The notes beneath the pieces were generated by a model that made no database searches, was not told the origin of the DNA, and worked only from the letters and a program-made list of their open reading frames with translations. Position numbers and translations under genes: made by a program. A stretch of DNA of 64,000 nucleotides from Streptomyces sp. NBC_01381 (GTDB taxonomy: Bacteria > Actinomycetota > Actinomycetes > Streptomycetales > Streptomycetaceae), in assembly GCF_026340305.1 (NCBI RefSeq), contig NZ_JAPEPI010000002.1:3286001-3350000 (forward strand). Reading direction: 5' to 3'. This document shows, in pieces, positions 25,850 to 36,671 of this stretch. The stretch's first letter is position 1. Each line of letters begins with the position of its first letter.

Positions 25850-27981
25850 GCGGGGAAGCGGACGGTCCCGAGGACAGAGTGCGCAGGTTCGCGACGATCT
25901 GGAGCCGGGCGATCTTCCCGGTGACCGCCACGTCGCTGACCCGGCCCGAGTTCGAGCTCCAACTGGTGCCGCTGGCCCGGCGGTTGCGTGACGCGCTCCT
26001 TGAGCGGGTCTTCGACTCCGGCGAGGGACAGGCGGTCGGCGCCGCGCTGATCGGCACGCACTGCACCGATCCGGAGGCGCTGAGCCGCACCCTGGACTGC
26101 GTGGACGCATACCTGGTCCTGTACTGCGGCGAGGAAGGCCGGCAGGAGGATCTGCGAGCCCGCTCCGCGCGGCTCCAGCACGCCGTCGCCGCGGGGTTCG
26201 CCGCGGCGCTGCGCGAGCGCACCCTCTCCGAGCAGGAGGCGATATCGCGGGCCGCCCTGAACGCCCGCAGCGTCGTCGCCGAGGCCCTGCACGCGAGCGA
26301 GGCCCGCTTCCGCGCGGTGTTCCACGGCGCCGCGATCGGCATCGGCATCGCCGACCTCTCGGGCACGGTCCTGGAGGTGAACGACGCCCTGATCCGGATG
26401 TTCGGCGGCCTGGAGAACCAGCTGCGCGGACGCAACGTGGCGGAGTGGACGCACCCCGACGACTCCCCGCACGTATGGAAGCTCTATGACGAGCTGGTGC
26501 GCGGTGAGCGCGAGCACTACCGGGTCGAGAAGGCCTTCTACCGGCCCGACGGCACGGTCCTGTGGACCAATCTGACCGTCTCGCTGCTGCGGGACGCGGA
26601 CGGAGTGCCGCAGTACCAGCTGGCGTTGATGGAGGACACCACCGAGCGCCGGCTGCTCAATCTGCGCCTGCGCTACGAGGCGACGCACGACGCGCTCACC
26701 GGCCTGCCGAACCGGACGCTGTTCTTCGAACGCCTGGAGAAGGCCCTTGCCGCGGGCGACGGCGCCCGCTTCGGGCTCTGCTATCTCGACCTCGACGGCT
26801 TCAAGACCGTCAACGACAGCCTGGGCCACGCGGCGGGCGACCGGCTCCTGGTGGAGGTCGCCGACCGGCTGCAGTCCTGCGCCACCGCGCCCGGCGAGAT
26901 GGTCGCGCGGCTCGGCGGCGACGAGTTCGTGGCGCTGACCACGGGCCGCGACACGGAGGCCGAGGTCGACGAGCTCGCCGGGCGCATCATGCACGCGCTG
27001 TCCACGCCGATCCGCGTCGAGGGCCGCGAGCTGACCGTGCGCGGCAGCATCGGCATCGTGGAGGGCCCGGCGGGCGAGCGGGGCGCCGCGGAGGTGCTGC
27101 GCAGCGCGGACATCACGATGTACCGCGCCAAGTCGGCGGGCGGCAACCGCTTCGAGCTCGCCGACCCGGAGGCCGACGCCCGCGCGATCACCCGGCACGG
27201 CCTGACCACCGCGCTGCCCGCGGCCCTGGAGCGGGGCGAGTTCTTCATCGAGTACCAGCCGCTGGTCCACCTCGGCGACGGCAGCGTGCGCGGCGCCGAG
27301 GCGCTTGTGCGGTGGCTGCACCCGCAGCACGGCGTCATCGGCCCGGACCGGTTCATCCCGCTCGCCGAGCACACCGGACTGATCGTGCCGCTCGGCCGCT
27401 GGGTCCTGGAGGAGTCGGTCCGCCAGGCCCGCACCTGGGAGGCGCGGCACACCGACGCCGGGCCGCTGCGCGTCAACGTGAACCTGTCGCCCATGCAGCT
27501 GACCCACCCCGGTCTGGTCTCGGACACGGTGGAGATCCTGGAGCGCGCCGGGCTCGAACCGGGCGCGCTGTGCCTGGAGGTCACCGAGTCCGCGCTGATC
27601 GGCGCCGACGACGACCTGCTCAAGCCGCTGCGGCGGCTCGCCGAGATGGGCGTGGACATCGCGCTCGACGACTTCGGCACGGGCTACTCCAACCTCGCCA
27701 ATCTGCGCCGCCTGCCGGTGAGCATCCTCAAGCTGGACCGTTCCTTCACCCAGGGCATGCAGCACTTCCCGGCCGACCCCGTCGACCTGAAGATCGTCGA
27801 GGGGATCGTGTCGCTCGCCCACAGCCTGGACCTCGCGGTGACGGTCGAGGGCGTCGAGACGGGCGCACAGGCGGACCAGTTGCGCGAACTGGGCTGTGAC
27901 ACGGCGCAGGGCTGGTACTACGCCCGCCCTGGCCCGCCGGACCGGCTGCACGAGCTGGCACTCGCGGACGCGACGAGCTGA
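25846..27981 (+). CDS. rmdA: PAS-GGDEF-EAL c-di-GMP turnover protein (RmdA)
   Basis: The 711-residue soluble protein has an N-terminal helical region (1-145) and a PAS domain (about 150-270, ARFRAVFHGAAIGIGIADLSG). A GGDEF domain (about 285-440) has its active motif GGDEF at 357-361. An EAL domain (about 450-700) has EAL at 485-487, and DDFGTGYSNLANLRRLP and IVEGIVSLAHSLDLAVTVEGVET complete the phosphodiesterase site. Both catalytic motifs are intact. Length, domain order and neighbours match my memory of S. coelicolor RmdA (SCO0928), a c-di-GMP phosphodiesterase needed for normal development. ATGA coupling to the methyltransferase gene is notable. A VOC protein follows nine bases after. Confidence 0.85.
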   Translation: MSGEADGPEDRVRRFATIWSRAIFPVTATSLTRPEFELQLVPLARRLRDALLERVFDSGEGQAVGAALIGTHCTDPEALSRTLDCVDAYLVLYCGEEGRQEDLRARSARLQHAVAAGFAAALRERTLSEQEAISRAALNARSVVAEALHASEARFRAVFHGAAIGIGIADLSGTVLEVNDALIRMFGGLENQLRGRNVAEWTHPDDSPHVWKLYDELVRGEREHYRVEKAFYRPDGTVLWTNLTVSLLRDADGVPQYQLALMEDTTERRLLNLRLRYEATHDALTGLPNRTLFFERLEKALAAGDGARFGLCYLDLDGFKTVNDSLGHAAGDRLLVEVADRLQSCATAPGEMVARLGGDEFVALTTGRDTEAEVDELAGRIMHALSTPIRVEGRELTVRGSIGIVEGPAGERGAAEVLRSADITMYRAKSAGGNRFELADPEADARAITRHGLTTALPAALERGEFFIEYQPLVHLGDGSVRGAEALVRWLHPQHGVIGPDRFIPLAEHTGLIVPLGRWVLEESVRQARTWEARHTDAGPLRVNVNLSPMQLTHPGLVSDTVEILERAGLEPGALCLEVTESALIGADDDLLKPLRRLAEMGVDIALDDFGTGYSNLANLRRLPVSILKLDRSFTQGMQHFPADPVDLKIVEGIVSLAHSLDLAVTVEGVETGAQADQLRELGCDTAQGWYYARPGPPDRLHELALADATS

Positions 27982-27990
27982 AGCAGCACA

Positions 27991-28728
27991 GTGATCCATT
28001 GGGTGTACGCCTTCGTCGACCGGCCCGCGGACCGGTTCGCCCGGGCCTGCGCGTTCTGGACGGAGGTCACGGGGACGCGGCTCTCCGCGTTCCGCGGTGA
28101 GGACGACCAGTTCGTGACGCTGCTGCCCGAGCAGGGCGACGCGTACGTGAAGGCGCAGGCGGTCGGTGGCGTCGGCGGCGCGCATCTCGACTTCGCGGTG
28201 GACGACGTGGCCGCCGCGGCGAGCGCCGCGCGTGAGCTGGGGGCCACCCCCGTCTTCGCGGAGGACGGCCTGGAGGTCCTGCGTTCCCCGGGCGGGCAGC
28301 TGTTCTGCGTGGTGCCGTGGCAGGCCGAGCGGGTCCGCCCCGCACCACTGACCGCCCCGGACGGTTCCACGAGCCGCCTCGACCAGGTGTGCCTCGATGT
28401 GCCGCCGGGGGCATGGGAGGCGGAGAAGGCGTTCTGGCCCGCCTTCACCGGGTGGTCGTCGCGCCCGGGCTCGCGCCCGGAGTTCCACCTCGTCGAGTCA
28501 CCGGCGCGGCTGCCGATCCGGATCCTCCTCCAGCGCCTCGACTCGGACGGTCCGGCAGGCGCGCACCTGGACTTCTCCTGCTCCGACCTCGACGCGGCCC
28601 GCGTCCGGCACGAGAAGCAGGGCGCCGAGGCGGTGTCGCGAGGCCCGCACTGGACCGTGATGCGGGACCCGGCGGGCGGGACGTACTGCTTGACGATCAG
28701 GAACCCCGAGACGGGCAGGTTGAATTAA
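27991..28728 (+). CDS. VOC (glyoxalase/bleomycin-resistance) family protein, two domains
   Basis: The GTG start lies nine bases after rmdA, so it is probably the last gene of that operon. The 245 residues make two VOC repeats. The first reads HWVYAFVDRPADRFARACAFWTEVTG...GGVGGAHLDFAVDDVAAAASAARELGA. The second reads RLDQVCLDVPPGAWEAEKAFWPAFTGW...AGAHLDFSCSDLDAARVRHEKQGAE. Each has the typical HLDF strand and closing GTYCLT-type strand. VOC proteins bind metals and small ligands, as glyoxalases, dioxygenases or drug binders. The ligand here is unknown. Confidence 0.87.
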   Translation: MIHWVYAFVDRPADRFARACAFWTEVTGTRLSAFRGEDDQFVTLLPEQGDAYVKAQAVGGVGGAHLDFAVDDVAAAASAARELGATPVFAEDGLEVLRSPGGQLFCVVPWQAERVRPAPLTAPDGSTSRLDQVCLDVPPGAWEAEKAFWPAFTGWSSRPGSRPEFHLVESPARLPIRILLQRLDSDGPAGAHLDFSCSDLDAARVRHEKQGAEAVSRGPHWTVMRDPAGGTYCLTIRNPETGRLN

Positions 28729-28740
28729 GCGGACCCGAGG

Positions 28741-28785
28741 GTGGGCGCCCCGAAGGGGCGCGGGGAACTGCGCGACAAGCCCCCA
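28741..28785 (-). repeat. Streptomyces intergenic hairpin repeat, copy 2 (inverted)
   Basis: The hairpin GCGCCCC-GAA-GGGGCGC (28745-28761) is followed by GGGGAACTGCGCGACAAG, the reverse complement of the flank in copies 1 and 3. It lies between the convergent VOC and LysR genes. Confidence 0.8.
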
Positions 28786-28831
28786 CCGGACCCGCAGCCA
28801 AATCACCACCTCCCACCGGCCCACACGCAAA

Positions 28832-29719
28832 TCACCGCACCCCCGGCGGAGCCAAAAGCATCCGCTGAAGCTCCCGCGCAGCCCGCGGCGGCGCCACATC
28901 GCTGCGGTGGGCAAGCGCGATCGTCCGGTGCAGGCCAGGCCGGGCAAGCGGCGTCATCCGCAACCCGCGCCCGGCCCGCTCGGCCACCATCCGCGGCACG
29001 ACGGCCACCCCGAGCCCTGCCTGGACAAAGCCGAGCACCGCATCCATCTCGCCACCCTCGACCGCGAAATCCGGCTCGAAGCCCGCGGCGCGACACGCGG
29101 CGACCGTCAGCTCCCGCAGGTCGTACCCGTGCCGGAACATCACAAGGCGATGCTGCTCCAGATCCGCGACCCGCACCGTCTTGCCGAGCGAGGGCGCATC
29201 CGGTGAGGACACCACGACAAGATCCTCCCGCAGCAGCTCCACGGTCGTCAGGGCGGGGGACGGGCTCGGCAGCGGAAGGACGACCAGGGCCAGGTCCAGG
29301 GCGCCGCGCGCCAGTTCGCGTACGAGGTCGTGGGAGCCGCCCTCCTCCAGGAGGAGCTGGATGCCGGGATGCTGGTCGTGGAAGGCGCGCAGCACCTCGG
29401 GCAGGAGTCCGGTGCAGACGCTGGGCGTGGCGCCGAGGCGGATCCGGCCGCGCCGCAGCTGGGCCAGCTCCTGCACCTCGATCCGCGCGGTGTCGGCGTC
29501 CGCGAGGATCCGGCGGGCCAGCGGAAGCAGCGCCTCGCCGGCGTCGGTCAGGGCGATGTTGCCCCGTGCCCTGCTGAACAGCTCGGCGCCCAGCTCCTTC
29601 TCCAGGGCGCGGACCTGCTGGGAGAGGGACGGCTGCGAGACGTGCACCTGCTCGGCGGCGCGGGTGAAGTGCCTGGTCTCGGCGACGGCGACGAAGTAGA
29701 GAAGCTGCTGGAACTGCAT
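28832..29719 (-). CDS. LysR family regulator divergent from sdhCAB
   Basis: The start is ATG 29719 (MQFQQLLYFVAVAETRHFTRAAEQ). The 295-residue protein has the LysR helix-turn-helix (AAEQVHVSQPSLSQQVRALEKELG) and a periplasmic-binding-like effector domain. The latter has LRRGRIRLGATPSVCTGLLPEVL and the FVQAGLGVAVVPRM signature. It is transcribed away from the succinate dehydrogenase genes with 96 bases between. A perfect LysR-type palindrome lies in that gap (29742-29756), so control of sdhCAB or itself is likely. The co-inducer is unknown. Confidence 0.9.
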   Translation of the reverse strand: MQFQQLLYFVAVAETRHFTRAAEQVHVSQPSLSQQVRALEKELGAELFSRARGNIALTDAGEALLPLARRILADADTARIEVQELAQLRRGRIRLGATPSVCTGLLPEVLRAFHDQHPGIQLLLEEGGSHDLVRELARGALDLALVVLPLPSPSPALTTVELLREDLVVVSSPDAPSLGKTVRVADLEQHRLVMFRHGYDLRELTVAACRAAGFEPDFAVEGGEMDAVLGFVQAGLGVAVVPRMVAERAGRGLRMTPLARPGLHRTIALAHRSDVAPPRAARELQRMLLAPPGVR

Positions 29720-29741
29720 ATACGGCAGGGTACGGCCGATG

Positions 29742-29756
29742 ATAGCCAATCGCTAT
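29742..29756. promoter_or_regulatory. LysR-type operator (T-N11-A palindrome)
   Basis: The perfect inverted repeat ATAGC-CAATC-GCTAT lies 22 bases upstream of the lysR start and 60 upstream of sdhC. It fits the classic T-N11-A LysR recognition rule and is the natural autoregulatory and activation site for this divergent pair. Confidence 0.7.
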
Positions 29757-29815
29757 GGAGATGAGCTGAACCATCTCTTGGACCGATCGGGACCTTCGGC
29801 CTTAGCGTCTGCGTC

Positions 29816-30522
29816 ATGGCTCTGGCAACGCGGACGGACCGACGGCCGTCGATGACGCGCACGATCTGGGACTCATCCGTCGGCAAGAAGACGGTGATGG
29901 CGGTGAGCGGCCTGATCATGCTGCTCTACCTGGTCGTGCACATGATCGGTAACCTGAAGATCTTCTTCGGTCCGGAGGAGATCAACCACTACGCCCACTG
30001 GCTGCGCACGGTCGGCGAGCCCTTCATGCACTACGAGTGGACGCTCTGGCTGGTCCGCGTCGTGCTCGTCGTCGCCGTGGTCGCGCACGCCGTCTCCGCG
30101 TACCAGCTGAGCCGCCGCGACATCAGGGCGCGCCCCACCAAGTACGTGCACAGGAAGGCGGGTTCGAGCTTCGCGACGCGCACGATGCGCTGGGGCGGGA
30201 TCATCCTCGCCCTCTTCATCGTCTGGCACATCCTCGACCTGACGACCGGCACCGTGCACCCGGGCGGCTACGAACACCTGCACCCGTACCAGAACATCAT
30301 CGACACCTTCTCGACCTGGTACGGCAACGTCATCTACATCGTCGCGGTGGTCGCCCTCGGCTTCCACGTCCGGCACGGTCTCTGGAGCGCCGCGCAGACG
30401 CTCGGCGCGGGAAAGGCGACCCGCGACCGCGCCCTCAAGATCATCGCCAATGGCCTCGCGCTGTTCCTGACGGCGGGCTTCGTCGTCGTACCCGTGGCCG
30501 TCATGACCGGAGTGGTGAGCTG

Positions 30523-30523
<1 letters not shown>
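29816..30523 (+). CDS. sdhC: Succinate dehydrogenase cytochrome b subunit
   Basis: The 235-residue membrane protein has five helices. Histidines that can ligate haem appear in LYLVVHMIGN, LFIVWHILDL and ALGFHVRHGLW. It is the single fused anchor of the Bacillus/Wolinella-type (class B) complex II, with no separate SdhD. It anchors the SdhA/SdhB catalytic part and passes electrons to menaquinone. The stop overlaps the sdhA start (TGATG). A second in-frame ATG at 29852 is a possible alternative, since no clear ribosome site precedes 29816. Confidence 0.92.
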
Positions 30524-32468
<1,945 letters not shown>

Positions 32469-32472
<4 letters not shown>

Positions 32473-33215
32473 AGCTCACCCTGCGCGTCTGGCGCCAGCA
32501 GAACGCCGACGCCGACGGCGCCATGTCCACGTACGAAGTGGACGGCATCTCCTCCGACATGTCGTTCCTGGAGATGCTCGACACCCTCAACGAAGAGCTC
32601 ATCGTCAAGGGCGACGACCCCGTCGCCTTCGACCACGACTGCCGCGAGGGCATCTGCGGGGCCTGCTCGCTCGTCATCAACGGCGACGCGCACGGCCCGG
32701 AGCGCACCACCACCTGCCAGTTGCACATGCGGTCCTTCAAGGACGGCGACACGATCGACATCGAGCCGTGGCGTGCCGCGGCCTTCCCAGTCGTCAAGGA
32801 CCTGGTGGTGGACCGCTCGTCCTTCGACCGCATCATCCAGTCCGGCGGCTACATCAGCGCCCCGACCGGCGCGGCCCCCGAGGCGCATGCCGCGCCCGTG
32901 CCGAAGCCTGACGCGGACTTCGCCTTCGAGCACGCGGAGTGCATCGGGTGCGGCGCCTGTGTCGCCGCCTGCCCCAACGGCTCGGCGATGCTGTTCACTT
33001 CGGCCAAGGTGAACCACCTCAATGTCCTGCCGCAGGGCGCTCCAGAGCGCGAGACGCGCGTCCTTGACATGGTGGCGCAGATGGATGAGGAGGGCTTCGG
33101 TGGCTGCACGTTGACCGGCGAGTGCGCCACCGCTTGTCCTAAGGGGATCCCGTTGCCTTCCATCGCGGCGATGAACAAGGAGTGGTTGCGGGCCACTCGG
33201 AAGGTCAGCCGCTAG
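32469..33215 (+). CDS. sdhB: Succinate dehydrogenase iron-sulfur subunit
   Basis: The 248-residue protein carries the [2Fe-2S] plant-ferredoxin motif FDHDCREGICGACSLVINGD with a later Cys in TTCQLHM. Two cysteine clusters for [4Fe-4S] and [3Fe-4S] centres follow (CIGCGACVAACPNGS, and CTLTGECATACPKGI). It transfers electrons from SdhA to the haem/quinone anchor. It is the last gene of sdhCAB. A hairpin repeat 40 bases after its stop may terminate the operon. Confidence 0.95.
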
Positions 33216-33251
33216 TCAGTCTGTGGGGCGGTTGGGATCTGCGGGTCCGTT

Positions 33252-33292
33252 GTGGCTTGTCGCGCGGTTCCCCGCGCCCCTGCGGGGCGCGT
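33252..33292 (+). repeat. Streptomyces intergenic hairpin repeat, copy 3
   Basis: GTGGCTTGTCGCGCGGTTCC is followed by the hairpin GCGCCCC-TGC-GGGGCGC (33274-33290). It lies between sdhB and the acyl-CoA ligase gene. Immediately after it comes TACCTT, six bases before the ligase ATG. The next promoter therefore abuts the repeat. Confidence 0.8.
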
Positions 33293-33303
33293 ACCTTCGC
33301 GGC

Positions 33304-34815
33304 ATGTATCCGGGAGCGTACGACCCTGCCAGGCCGGCCGTCGTCACCGCCGATGGCACACGGACCCTCAGCTACGGACAACTCGAAGAACGCTCCCTGC
33401 GGCTCGCGGATCATCTGCGGGCCGCAGGCTTGCGTCGGGGCGACCACTTCGCCCTGCTGTGCGACAACGACCCGCGCGCCCTGGAGGTCTACTGGGCCGC
33501 CCTGCGCTCGGGCCTCTATCTCACCGCCGTCAATCACCACCTCACGGCCGACGAGGCCGCCTATATCGTCCGGGACTGCGGGGCGAAGGCACTGATCGTC
33601 TCCGGCTCGCTCGCCGAACTCGGCGCGACCGTCCTGGAGTTGGCGGGCGGCCCGCCGATCGTGCTCGGCCTCGACGACGGAACGTACGAGAAGGCCCTGG
33701 AGGCCGCGTCCGCCGAGCCGCCCGCGCACCAGCCGCGCGGCACCGACATGCTCTACTCCTCCGGCACCACCGGGCGCCCCAAGGGCATCAAACCCGCGCT
33801 GCCCGAGGGCGATGTGCGCGAGGAGCCCAGTACGTACACGCTCATCTTCCAGGCGATGTACGGCTTCGGCGAGGACACCGTCTATCTCAGCCCCGCACCG
33901 ATCTACCACGCGGCGCCGCTGCGGTTCTGCGGGGTCGTCACCGCGCTCGGCGGCACGGTCGTCCTGATGGACGCCTTCGACGCGGAGGGCGCCCTCGTGG
34001 CCGTGCAGCGGCACCGGGTCACGCACAGCCAGTGGGTGCCAACGATGTTCGTAAGGATGCTGAAGCTGCCCGCGCCGGTGCGCGAGCGCTACGACCTGTC
34101 GTCGATGAAGACCGCCATCCACGCGGCCGCGCCCTGCCCCGTCGAGGTCAAGCGGCGGATGCTGGAGTGGTGGGGGCCGGTCCTGTACGAGTACTACTCC
34201 TCGACAGAGGGCAACGGCATCACGTTCATCTCGCCCGAGGAGTGGCTGCGCAAGCCCGGCTCGGTGGGCCGGGACGGCTTCCTCGGCGGGCTGCGGATCT
34301 GCGACGACGCGGGAGTGCAACTGCCGGTCGGCGAGACCGGGATCGTCTACTTCGAGCGCGACGACCTGCCCTTCCGCTACCACAACGACGAGGGCAGGAC
34401 CCGCGAGGCTCAGCACCCGGTGCACCTCAACTGGACCACCACGGGGGACATCGGGCACGTCGACGACGACGGCTATCTCTTCCTCACGGACCGCAGGGCG
34501 TTCATGATCATCTCCGGGGGTGTGAACGTCTATCCGCAGGAGGCCGAGGACTGCCTCGTGCTGCATCCGGCGGTCGCGGACGTCGCGGTGATCGGGGTGC
34601 CGGACGCGGAGATGGGCGAGGCGGTCAAGGCGGTGGTGCAGCCGGCCGACGGGGCGGCTCCGGGGCCGGACCTTGAGCGTGAGCTGATCGAGTTCGTGCG
34701 GGAGCGCATCGCCCACTACAAGGCGCCCCGCTCCGTGGACTTCGCCGACTCGCTGCCCAGGACGCCCGCCGGGAAACTGGCCAAGTCGCGGCTGCGGAAG
34801 GCGTATTGGGACTGA
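33304..34815 (+). CDS. AMP-dependent acyl-CoA synthetase/ligase (FadD-like)
   Basis: The 503-residue adenylating enzyme has the P-loop LYSSGTTGRPKGIKPA, the acyl-site motif YEYYSSTEGNG and TTGDIGHVDDDGYLFLTDR, whose Asp binds ribose. The catalytic Lys is near the end, in PRTPAGKLAKSRLR. It activates a carboxylic acid as its adenylate and transfers it to CoA. The fatty or aromatic acid is not decided by sequence. No ribosome site is visible at ATG 33304. TACCTT lies six bases upstream, consistent with a leaderless message. The downstream SRPBCC and SDR genes may belong to the same pathway. Confidence 0.9.
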   Translation: MYPGAYDPARPAVVTADGTRTLSYGQLEERSLRLADHLRAAGLRRGDHFALLCDNDPRALEVYWAALRSGLYLTAVNHHLTADEAAYIVRDCGAKALIVSGSLAELGATVLELAGGPPIVLGLDDGTYEKALEAASAEPPAHQPRGTDMLYSSGTTGRPKGIKPALPEGDVREEPSTYTLIFQAMYGFGEDTVYLSPAPIYHAAPLRFCGVVTALGGTVVLMDAFDAEGALVAVQRHRVTHSQWVPTMFVRMLKLPAPVRERYDLSSMKTAIHAAAPCPVEVKRRMLEWWGPVLYEYYSSTEGNGITFISPEEWLRKPGSVGRDGFLGGLRICDDAGVQLPVGETGIVYFERDDLPFRYHNDEGRTREAQHPVHLNWTTTGDIGHVDDDGYLFLTDRRAFMIISGGVNVYPQEAEDCLVLHPAVADVAVIGVPDAEMGEAVKAVVQPADGAAPGPDLERELIEFVRERIAHYKAPRSVDFADSLPRTPAGKLAKSRLRKAYWD

Positions 34816-34940
34816 CGGCTCGCGGAAGCGGCTGGAGATCGACCGTCTCGGCATCGTGCGGGTTCATGATGTCGCGCACATCCGTACCCATCAAGTCGCG
34901 CACGCCCGTACCCATCCCCGTACCCATCAAGGAGAATCCC

Positions 34941-35357
34941 GTGGCTTCCACCATCGCATCGATCGAGATCCCCGCACCGGCCGACCGCGTCTGGCAGCTC
35001 ATCGGCGGCTTCGACGCGCTGCCCGACTGGCTGCCCTTCATCCCTTCCAGCGAGTCCAGCGAGGGCGGCCGCGTACGCACCCTCACGAGCGAGGGCGGCG
35101 ACGTCATCGTCGAACGGCTGCTGACCTTCGACGAAGAGGCGCGCACGTACAGCTACTCCATCCTCAAGGCCCCCTTCCCCGCCGCGGACTATGTGGCGAC
35201 CCTCAAGGTGCACGAGATGCCCGGCCAGGACGCCTCCCGTGTGGAGTGGTCCGGCGTCTTCACACCGGTGGGTGCCGGCGACGACGAGGTCGTCGCGCTG
35301 TTCCACGGCATCTTCAGCGACGGGCTCGCGGCGCTGAAGCAGAGCCTCGCAGCCTGA
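34941..35357 (+). CDS. SRPBCC family (polyketide cyclase/START-like) protein
   Basis: The GTG start at 34941 is preceded by AAGGAG. The 138-residue protein has the typical pattern IASIEIPAPADRVWQLIGGFDALPDWLP, central beta strands and the final long helix FHGIFSDGLAALKQSL. SRPBCC proteins form a deep hydrophobic pocket that binds lipids, polyketides or aromatic substrates. Just upstream (34883-34930) are several CGTACCCATC units in tandem, which are short and of unknown meaning. It sits between the acyl-CoA ligase and SDR genes. Confidence 0.85.
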   Translation: MASTIASIEIPAPADRVWQLIGGFDALPDWLPFIPSSESSEGGRVRTLTSEGGDVIVERLLTFDEEARTYSYSILKAPFPAADYVATLKVHEMPGQDASRVEWSGVFTPVGAGDDEVVALFHGIFSDGLAALKQSLAA

Positions 35358-35418
35358 GTGATCTACTGATCCCGGGACCCGGGGGCCATCCGTCAGACCC
35401 CAGCAGGAGGTACGCAGC

Positions 35419-36213
35419 ATGCTCGTCGATCTCTCCGGCAAGACCGCCCTCGTCACCGGCTCCACCCAGGGAATCGGGGCGGCCATCGCGACCGGCCTGG
35501 CCCGGGCGGGCGCGCGGGTCGCGGTGAACGGGCGGTCCGCGGCATCCGTCGACAAGGCCGTGGAGCGTCTGAAGGACGAGCACGGCGGAGCCGCATTCCT
35601 CTGGGCCCCCGGCGACATCTCCACCGACGAAGGCGCCCGTCAGGTCTTCGACGCCGTGCCCCAGGCGGACATCCTCATCAACAACCTCGGCGTCTTCGGC
35701 GCCGCACCGGCCCTCGACATCAGCGACGACGAATGGCGCCGCTACTTCGAGGTGAATGTGCTGACCGCGGTCCGGATGATCCGCCACTACCTGCCGGGCA
35801 TGAAAGACCGCTCCTGGGGGCGGATCCAGAACATCGCCAGCGACTCGGCGCTCGTCACGCCCGCCGAGATGATCCACTACGGCACGTCGAAGACCGCGCT
35901 CCTGGCCGTCTCCCGAGGCTTCGCGAAGGAGGCCGCCGGTTCGGGCGTGACCGTCAACTCCGTGATCGCGGGCCCCACGCACACCGGCGGCGTGGAGGAC
36001 TTCGTGTACGAGCTGGTCGACCCCGCCCTGCCCTGGGACGAGGCGCAGCGGGAGTTCATGGTCAAGCACCGCCCGCAGTCGCTGATCCAGCGGCTCATCG
36101 AGCCGGAGGAGATCGCCCACATGGTCGTCTACCTCAGTTCGCCGCTCGCCTCGGCGACGACGGGCGGTGCGCTGCGGGTCGACGGGGGTTACGTCGACTC
36201 CATCGTTCCGTAG
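35419..36213 (+). CDS. SDR family oxidoreductase
   Basis: AGGAGG precedes the ATG. The 264-residue classical short-chain dehydrogenase has the cofactor motif TGSTQGIGAAIATGLA, NNLG at the beta-4 position, catalytic Ser in ASDSALV and YGTSK (Tyr and Lys). Arg in the first turn after the glycine motif (VAVNGRSAAS) suggests NADP(H). It has the C-terminal DGGYVDSIVP common in this subgroup. It is probably co-transcribed with the SRPBCC gene. The oxidised substrate is unknown. Confidence 0.92.
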   Translation: MLVDLSGKTALVTGSTQGIGAAIATGLARAGARVAVNGRSAASVDKAVERLKDEHGGAAFLWAPGDISTDEGARQVFDAVPQADILINNLGVFGAAPALDISDDEWRRYFEVNVLTAVRMIRHYLPGMKDRSWGRIQNIASDSALVTPAEMIHYGTSKTALLAVSRGFAKEAAGSGVTVNSVIAGPTHTGGVEDFVYELVDPALPWDEAQREFMVKHRPQSLIQRLIEPEEIAHMVVYLSSPLASATTGGALRVDGGYVDSIVP

Positions 36214-36356
36214 CCGCGACCTCCGAGTTATCCACAGGAATTTCCCGTTCCGGATGTTCTGCGCCGTTTGGTCTAGCGTGATCGTCAACGGAAGGACAGG
36301 AAAAGGCAGGACAGGAGAAGGCAGGACCGGAGAGGACGGGGGAAAGCGGATGCACG

Positions 36357-36436
36357 GGGGACTGCCGTTCACGGCTTCCGTCCCAGCGATCAGCAGGTGG
36401 GACTTGCCGGTGCCGGAGTCGCCGATCAGGCAGAGG
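36357..36436 (-). pseudogene. IstB (IS21-family helper ATPase) remnant
   Basis: Read on the minus strand these roughly 80 bases give ALCLIGDSGTGKSHLLIAG then TEAVNG, the Walker A region of IstB/DnaC-like ATP-binding proteins of IS21 elements. Nothing recognisable of the rest of istB or istA remains on either side. It marks the left edge of the disturbed region. The rest of 36214-36671 holds no gene I can support. Confidence 0.7.
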
Positions 36437-36671
36437 GCTCATCCTTCTTGACCCATTCCTCCACGATCGTGGGCATCACCGGCCCCGGTCCCCGTCTTGA
36501 GGCGTACGGGCGCGATGAGCGCAGGGCGCCTGCGCGCGTGGCGCCCGACCTGCCGGACGGATCCTGACCACAGCCGGTGGCGGCGCCGGTCGGGGCAGGC
36601 CGGGTGGAGTCACCCGTTCGGCGGGCGCCCTGAGCGCGACAACGTCGTTGTGGACTGCGTGACGGTGCACG

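Noticed and set aside
25651..28488. A 945-codon open frame on the minus strand across rmdA and the VOC gene
   Set aside because: It is antisense to well-supported domains, Arg/Ala/Gly/Leu-rich and without motifs. Such frames are produced by third-position GC in Streptomyces.
34883..34940. Tandem CGTACCCATC units considered as a CRISPR or iteron array
   Set aside because: Units are only about 10 bases with irregular spacing, four or so in number, and no Cas or replication genes are present.
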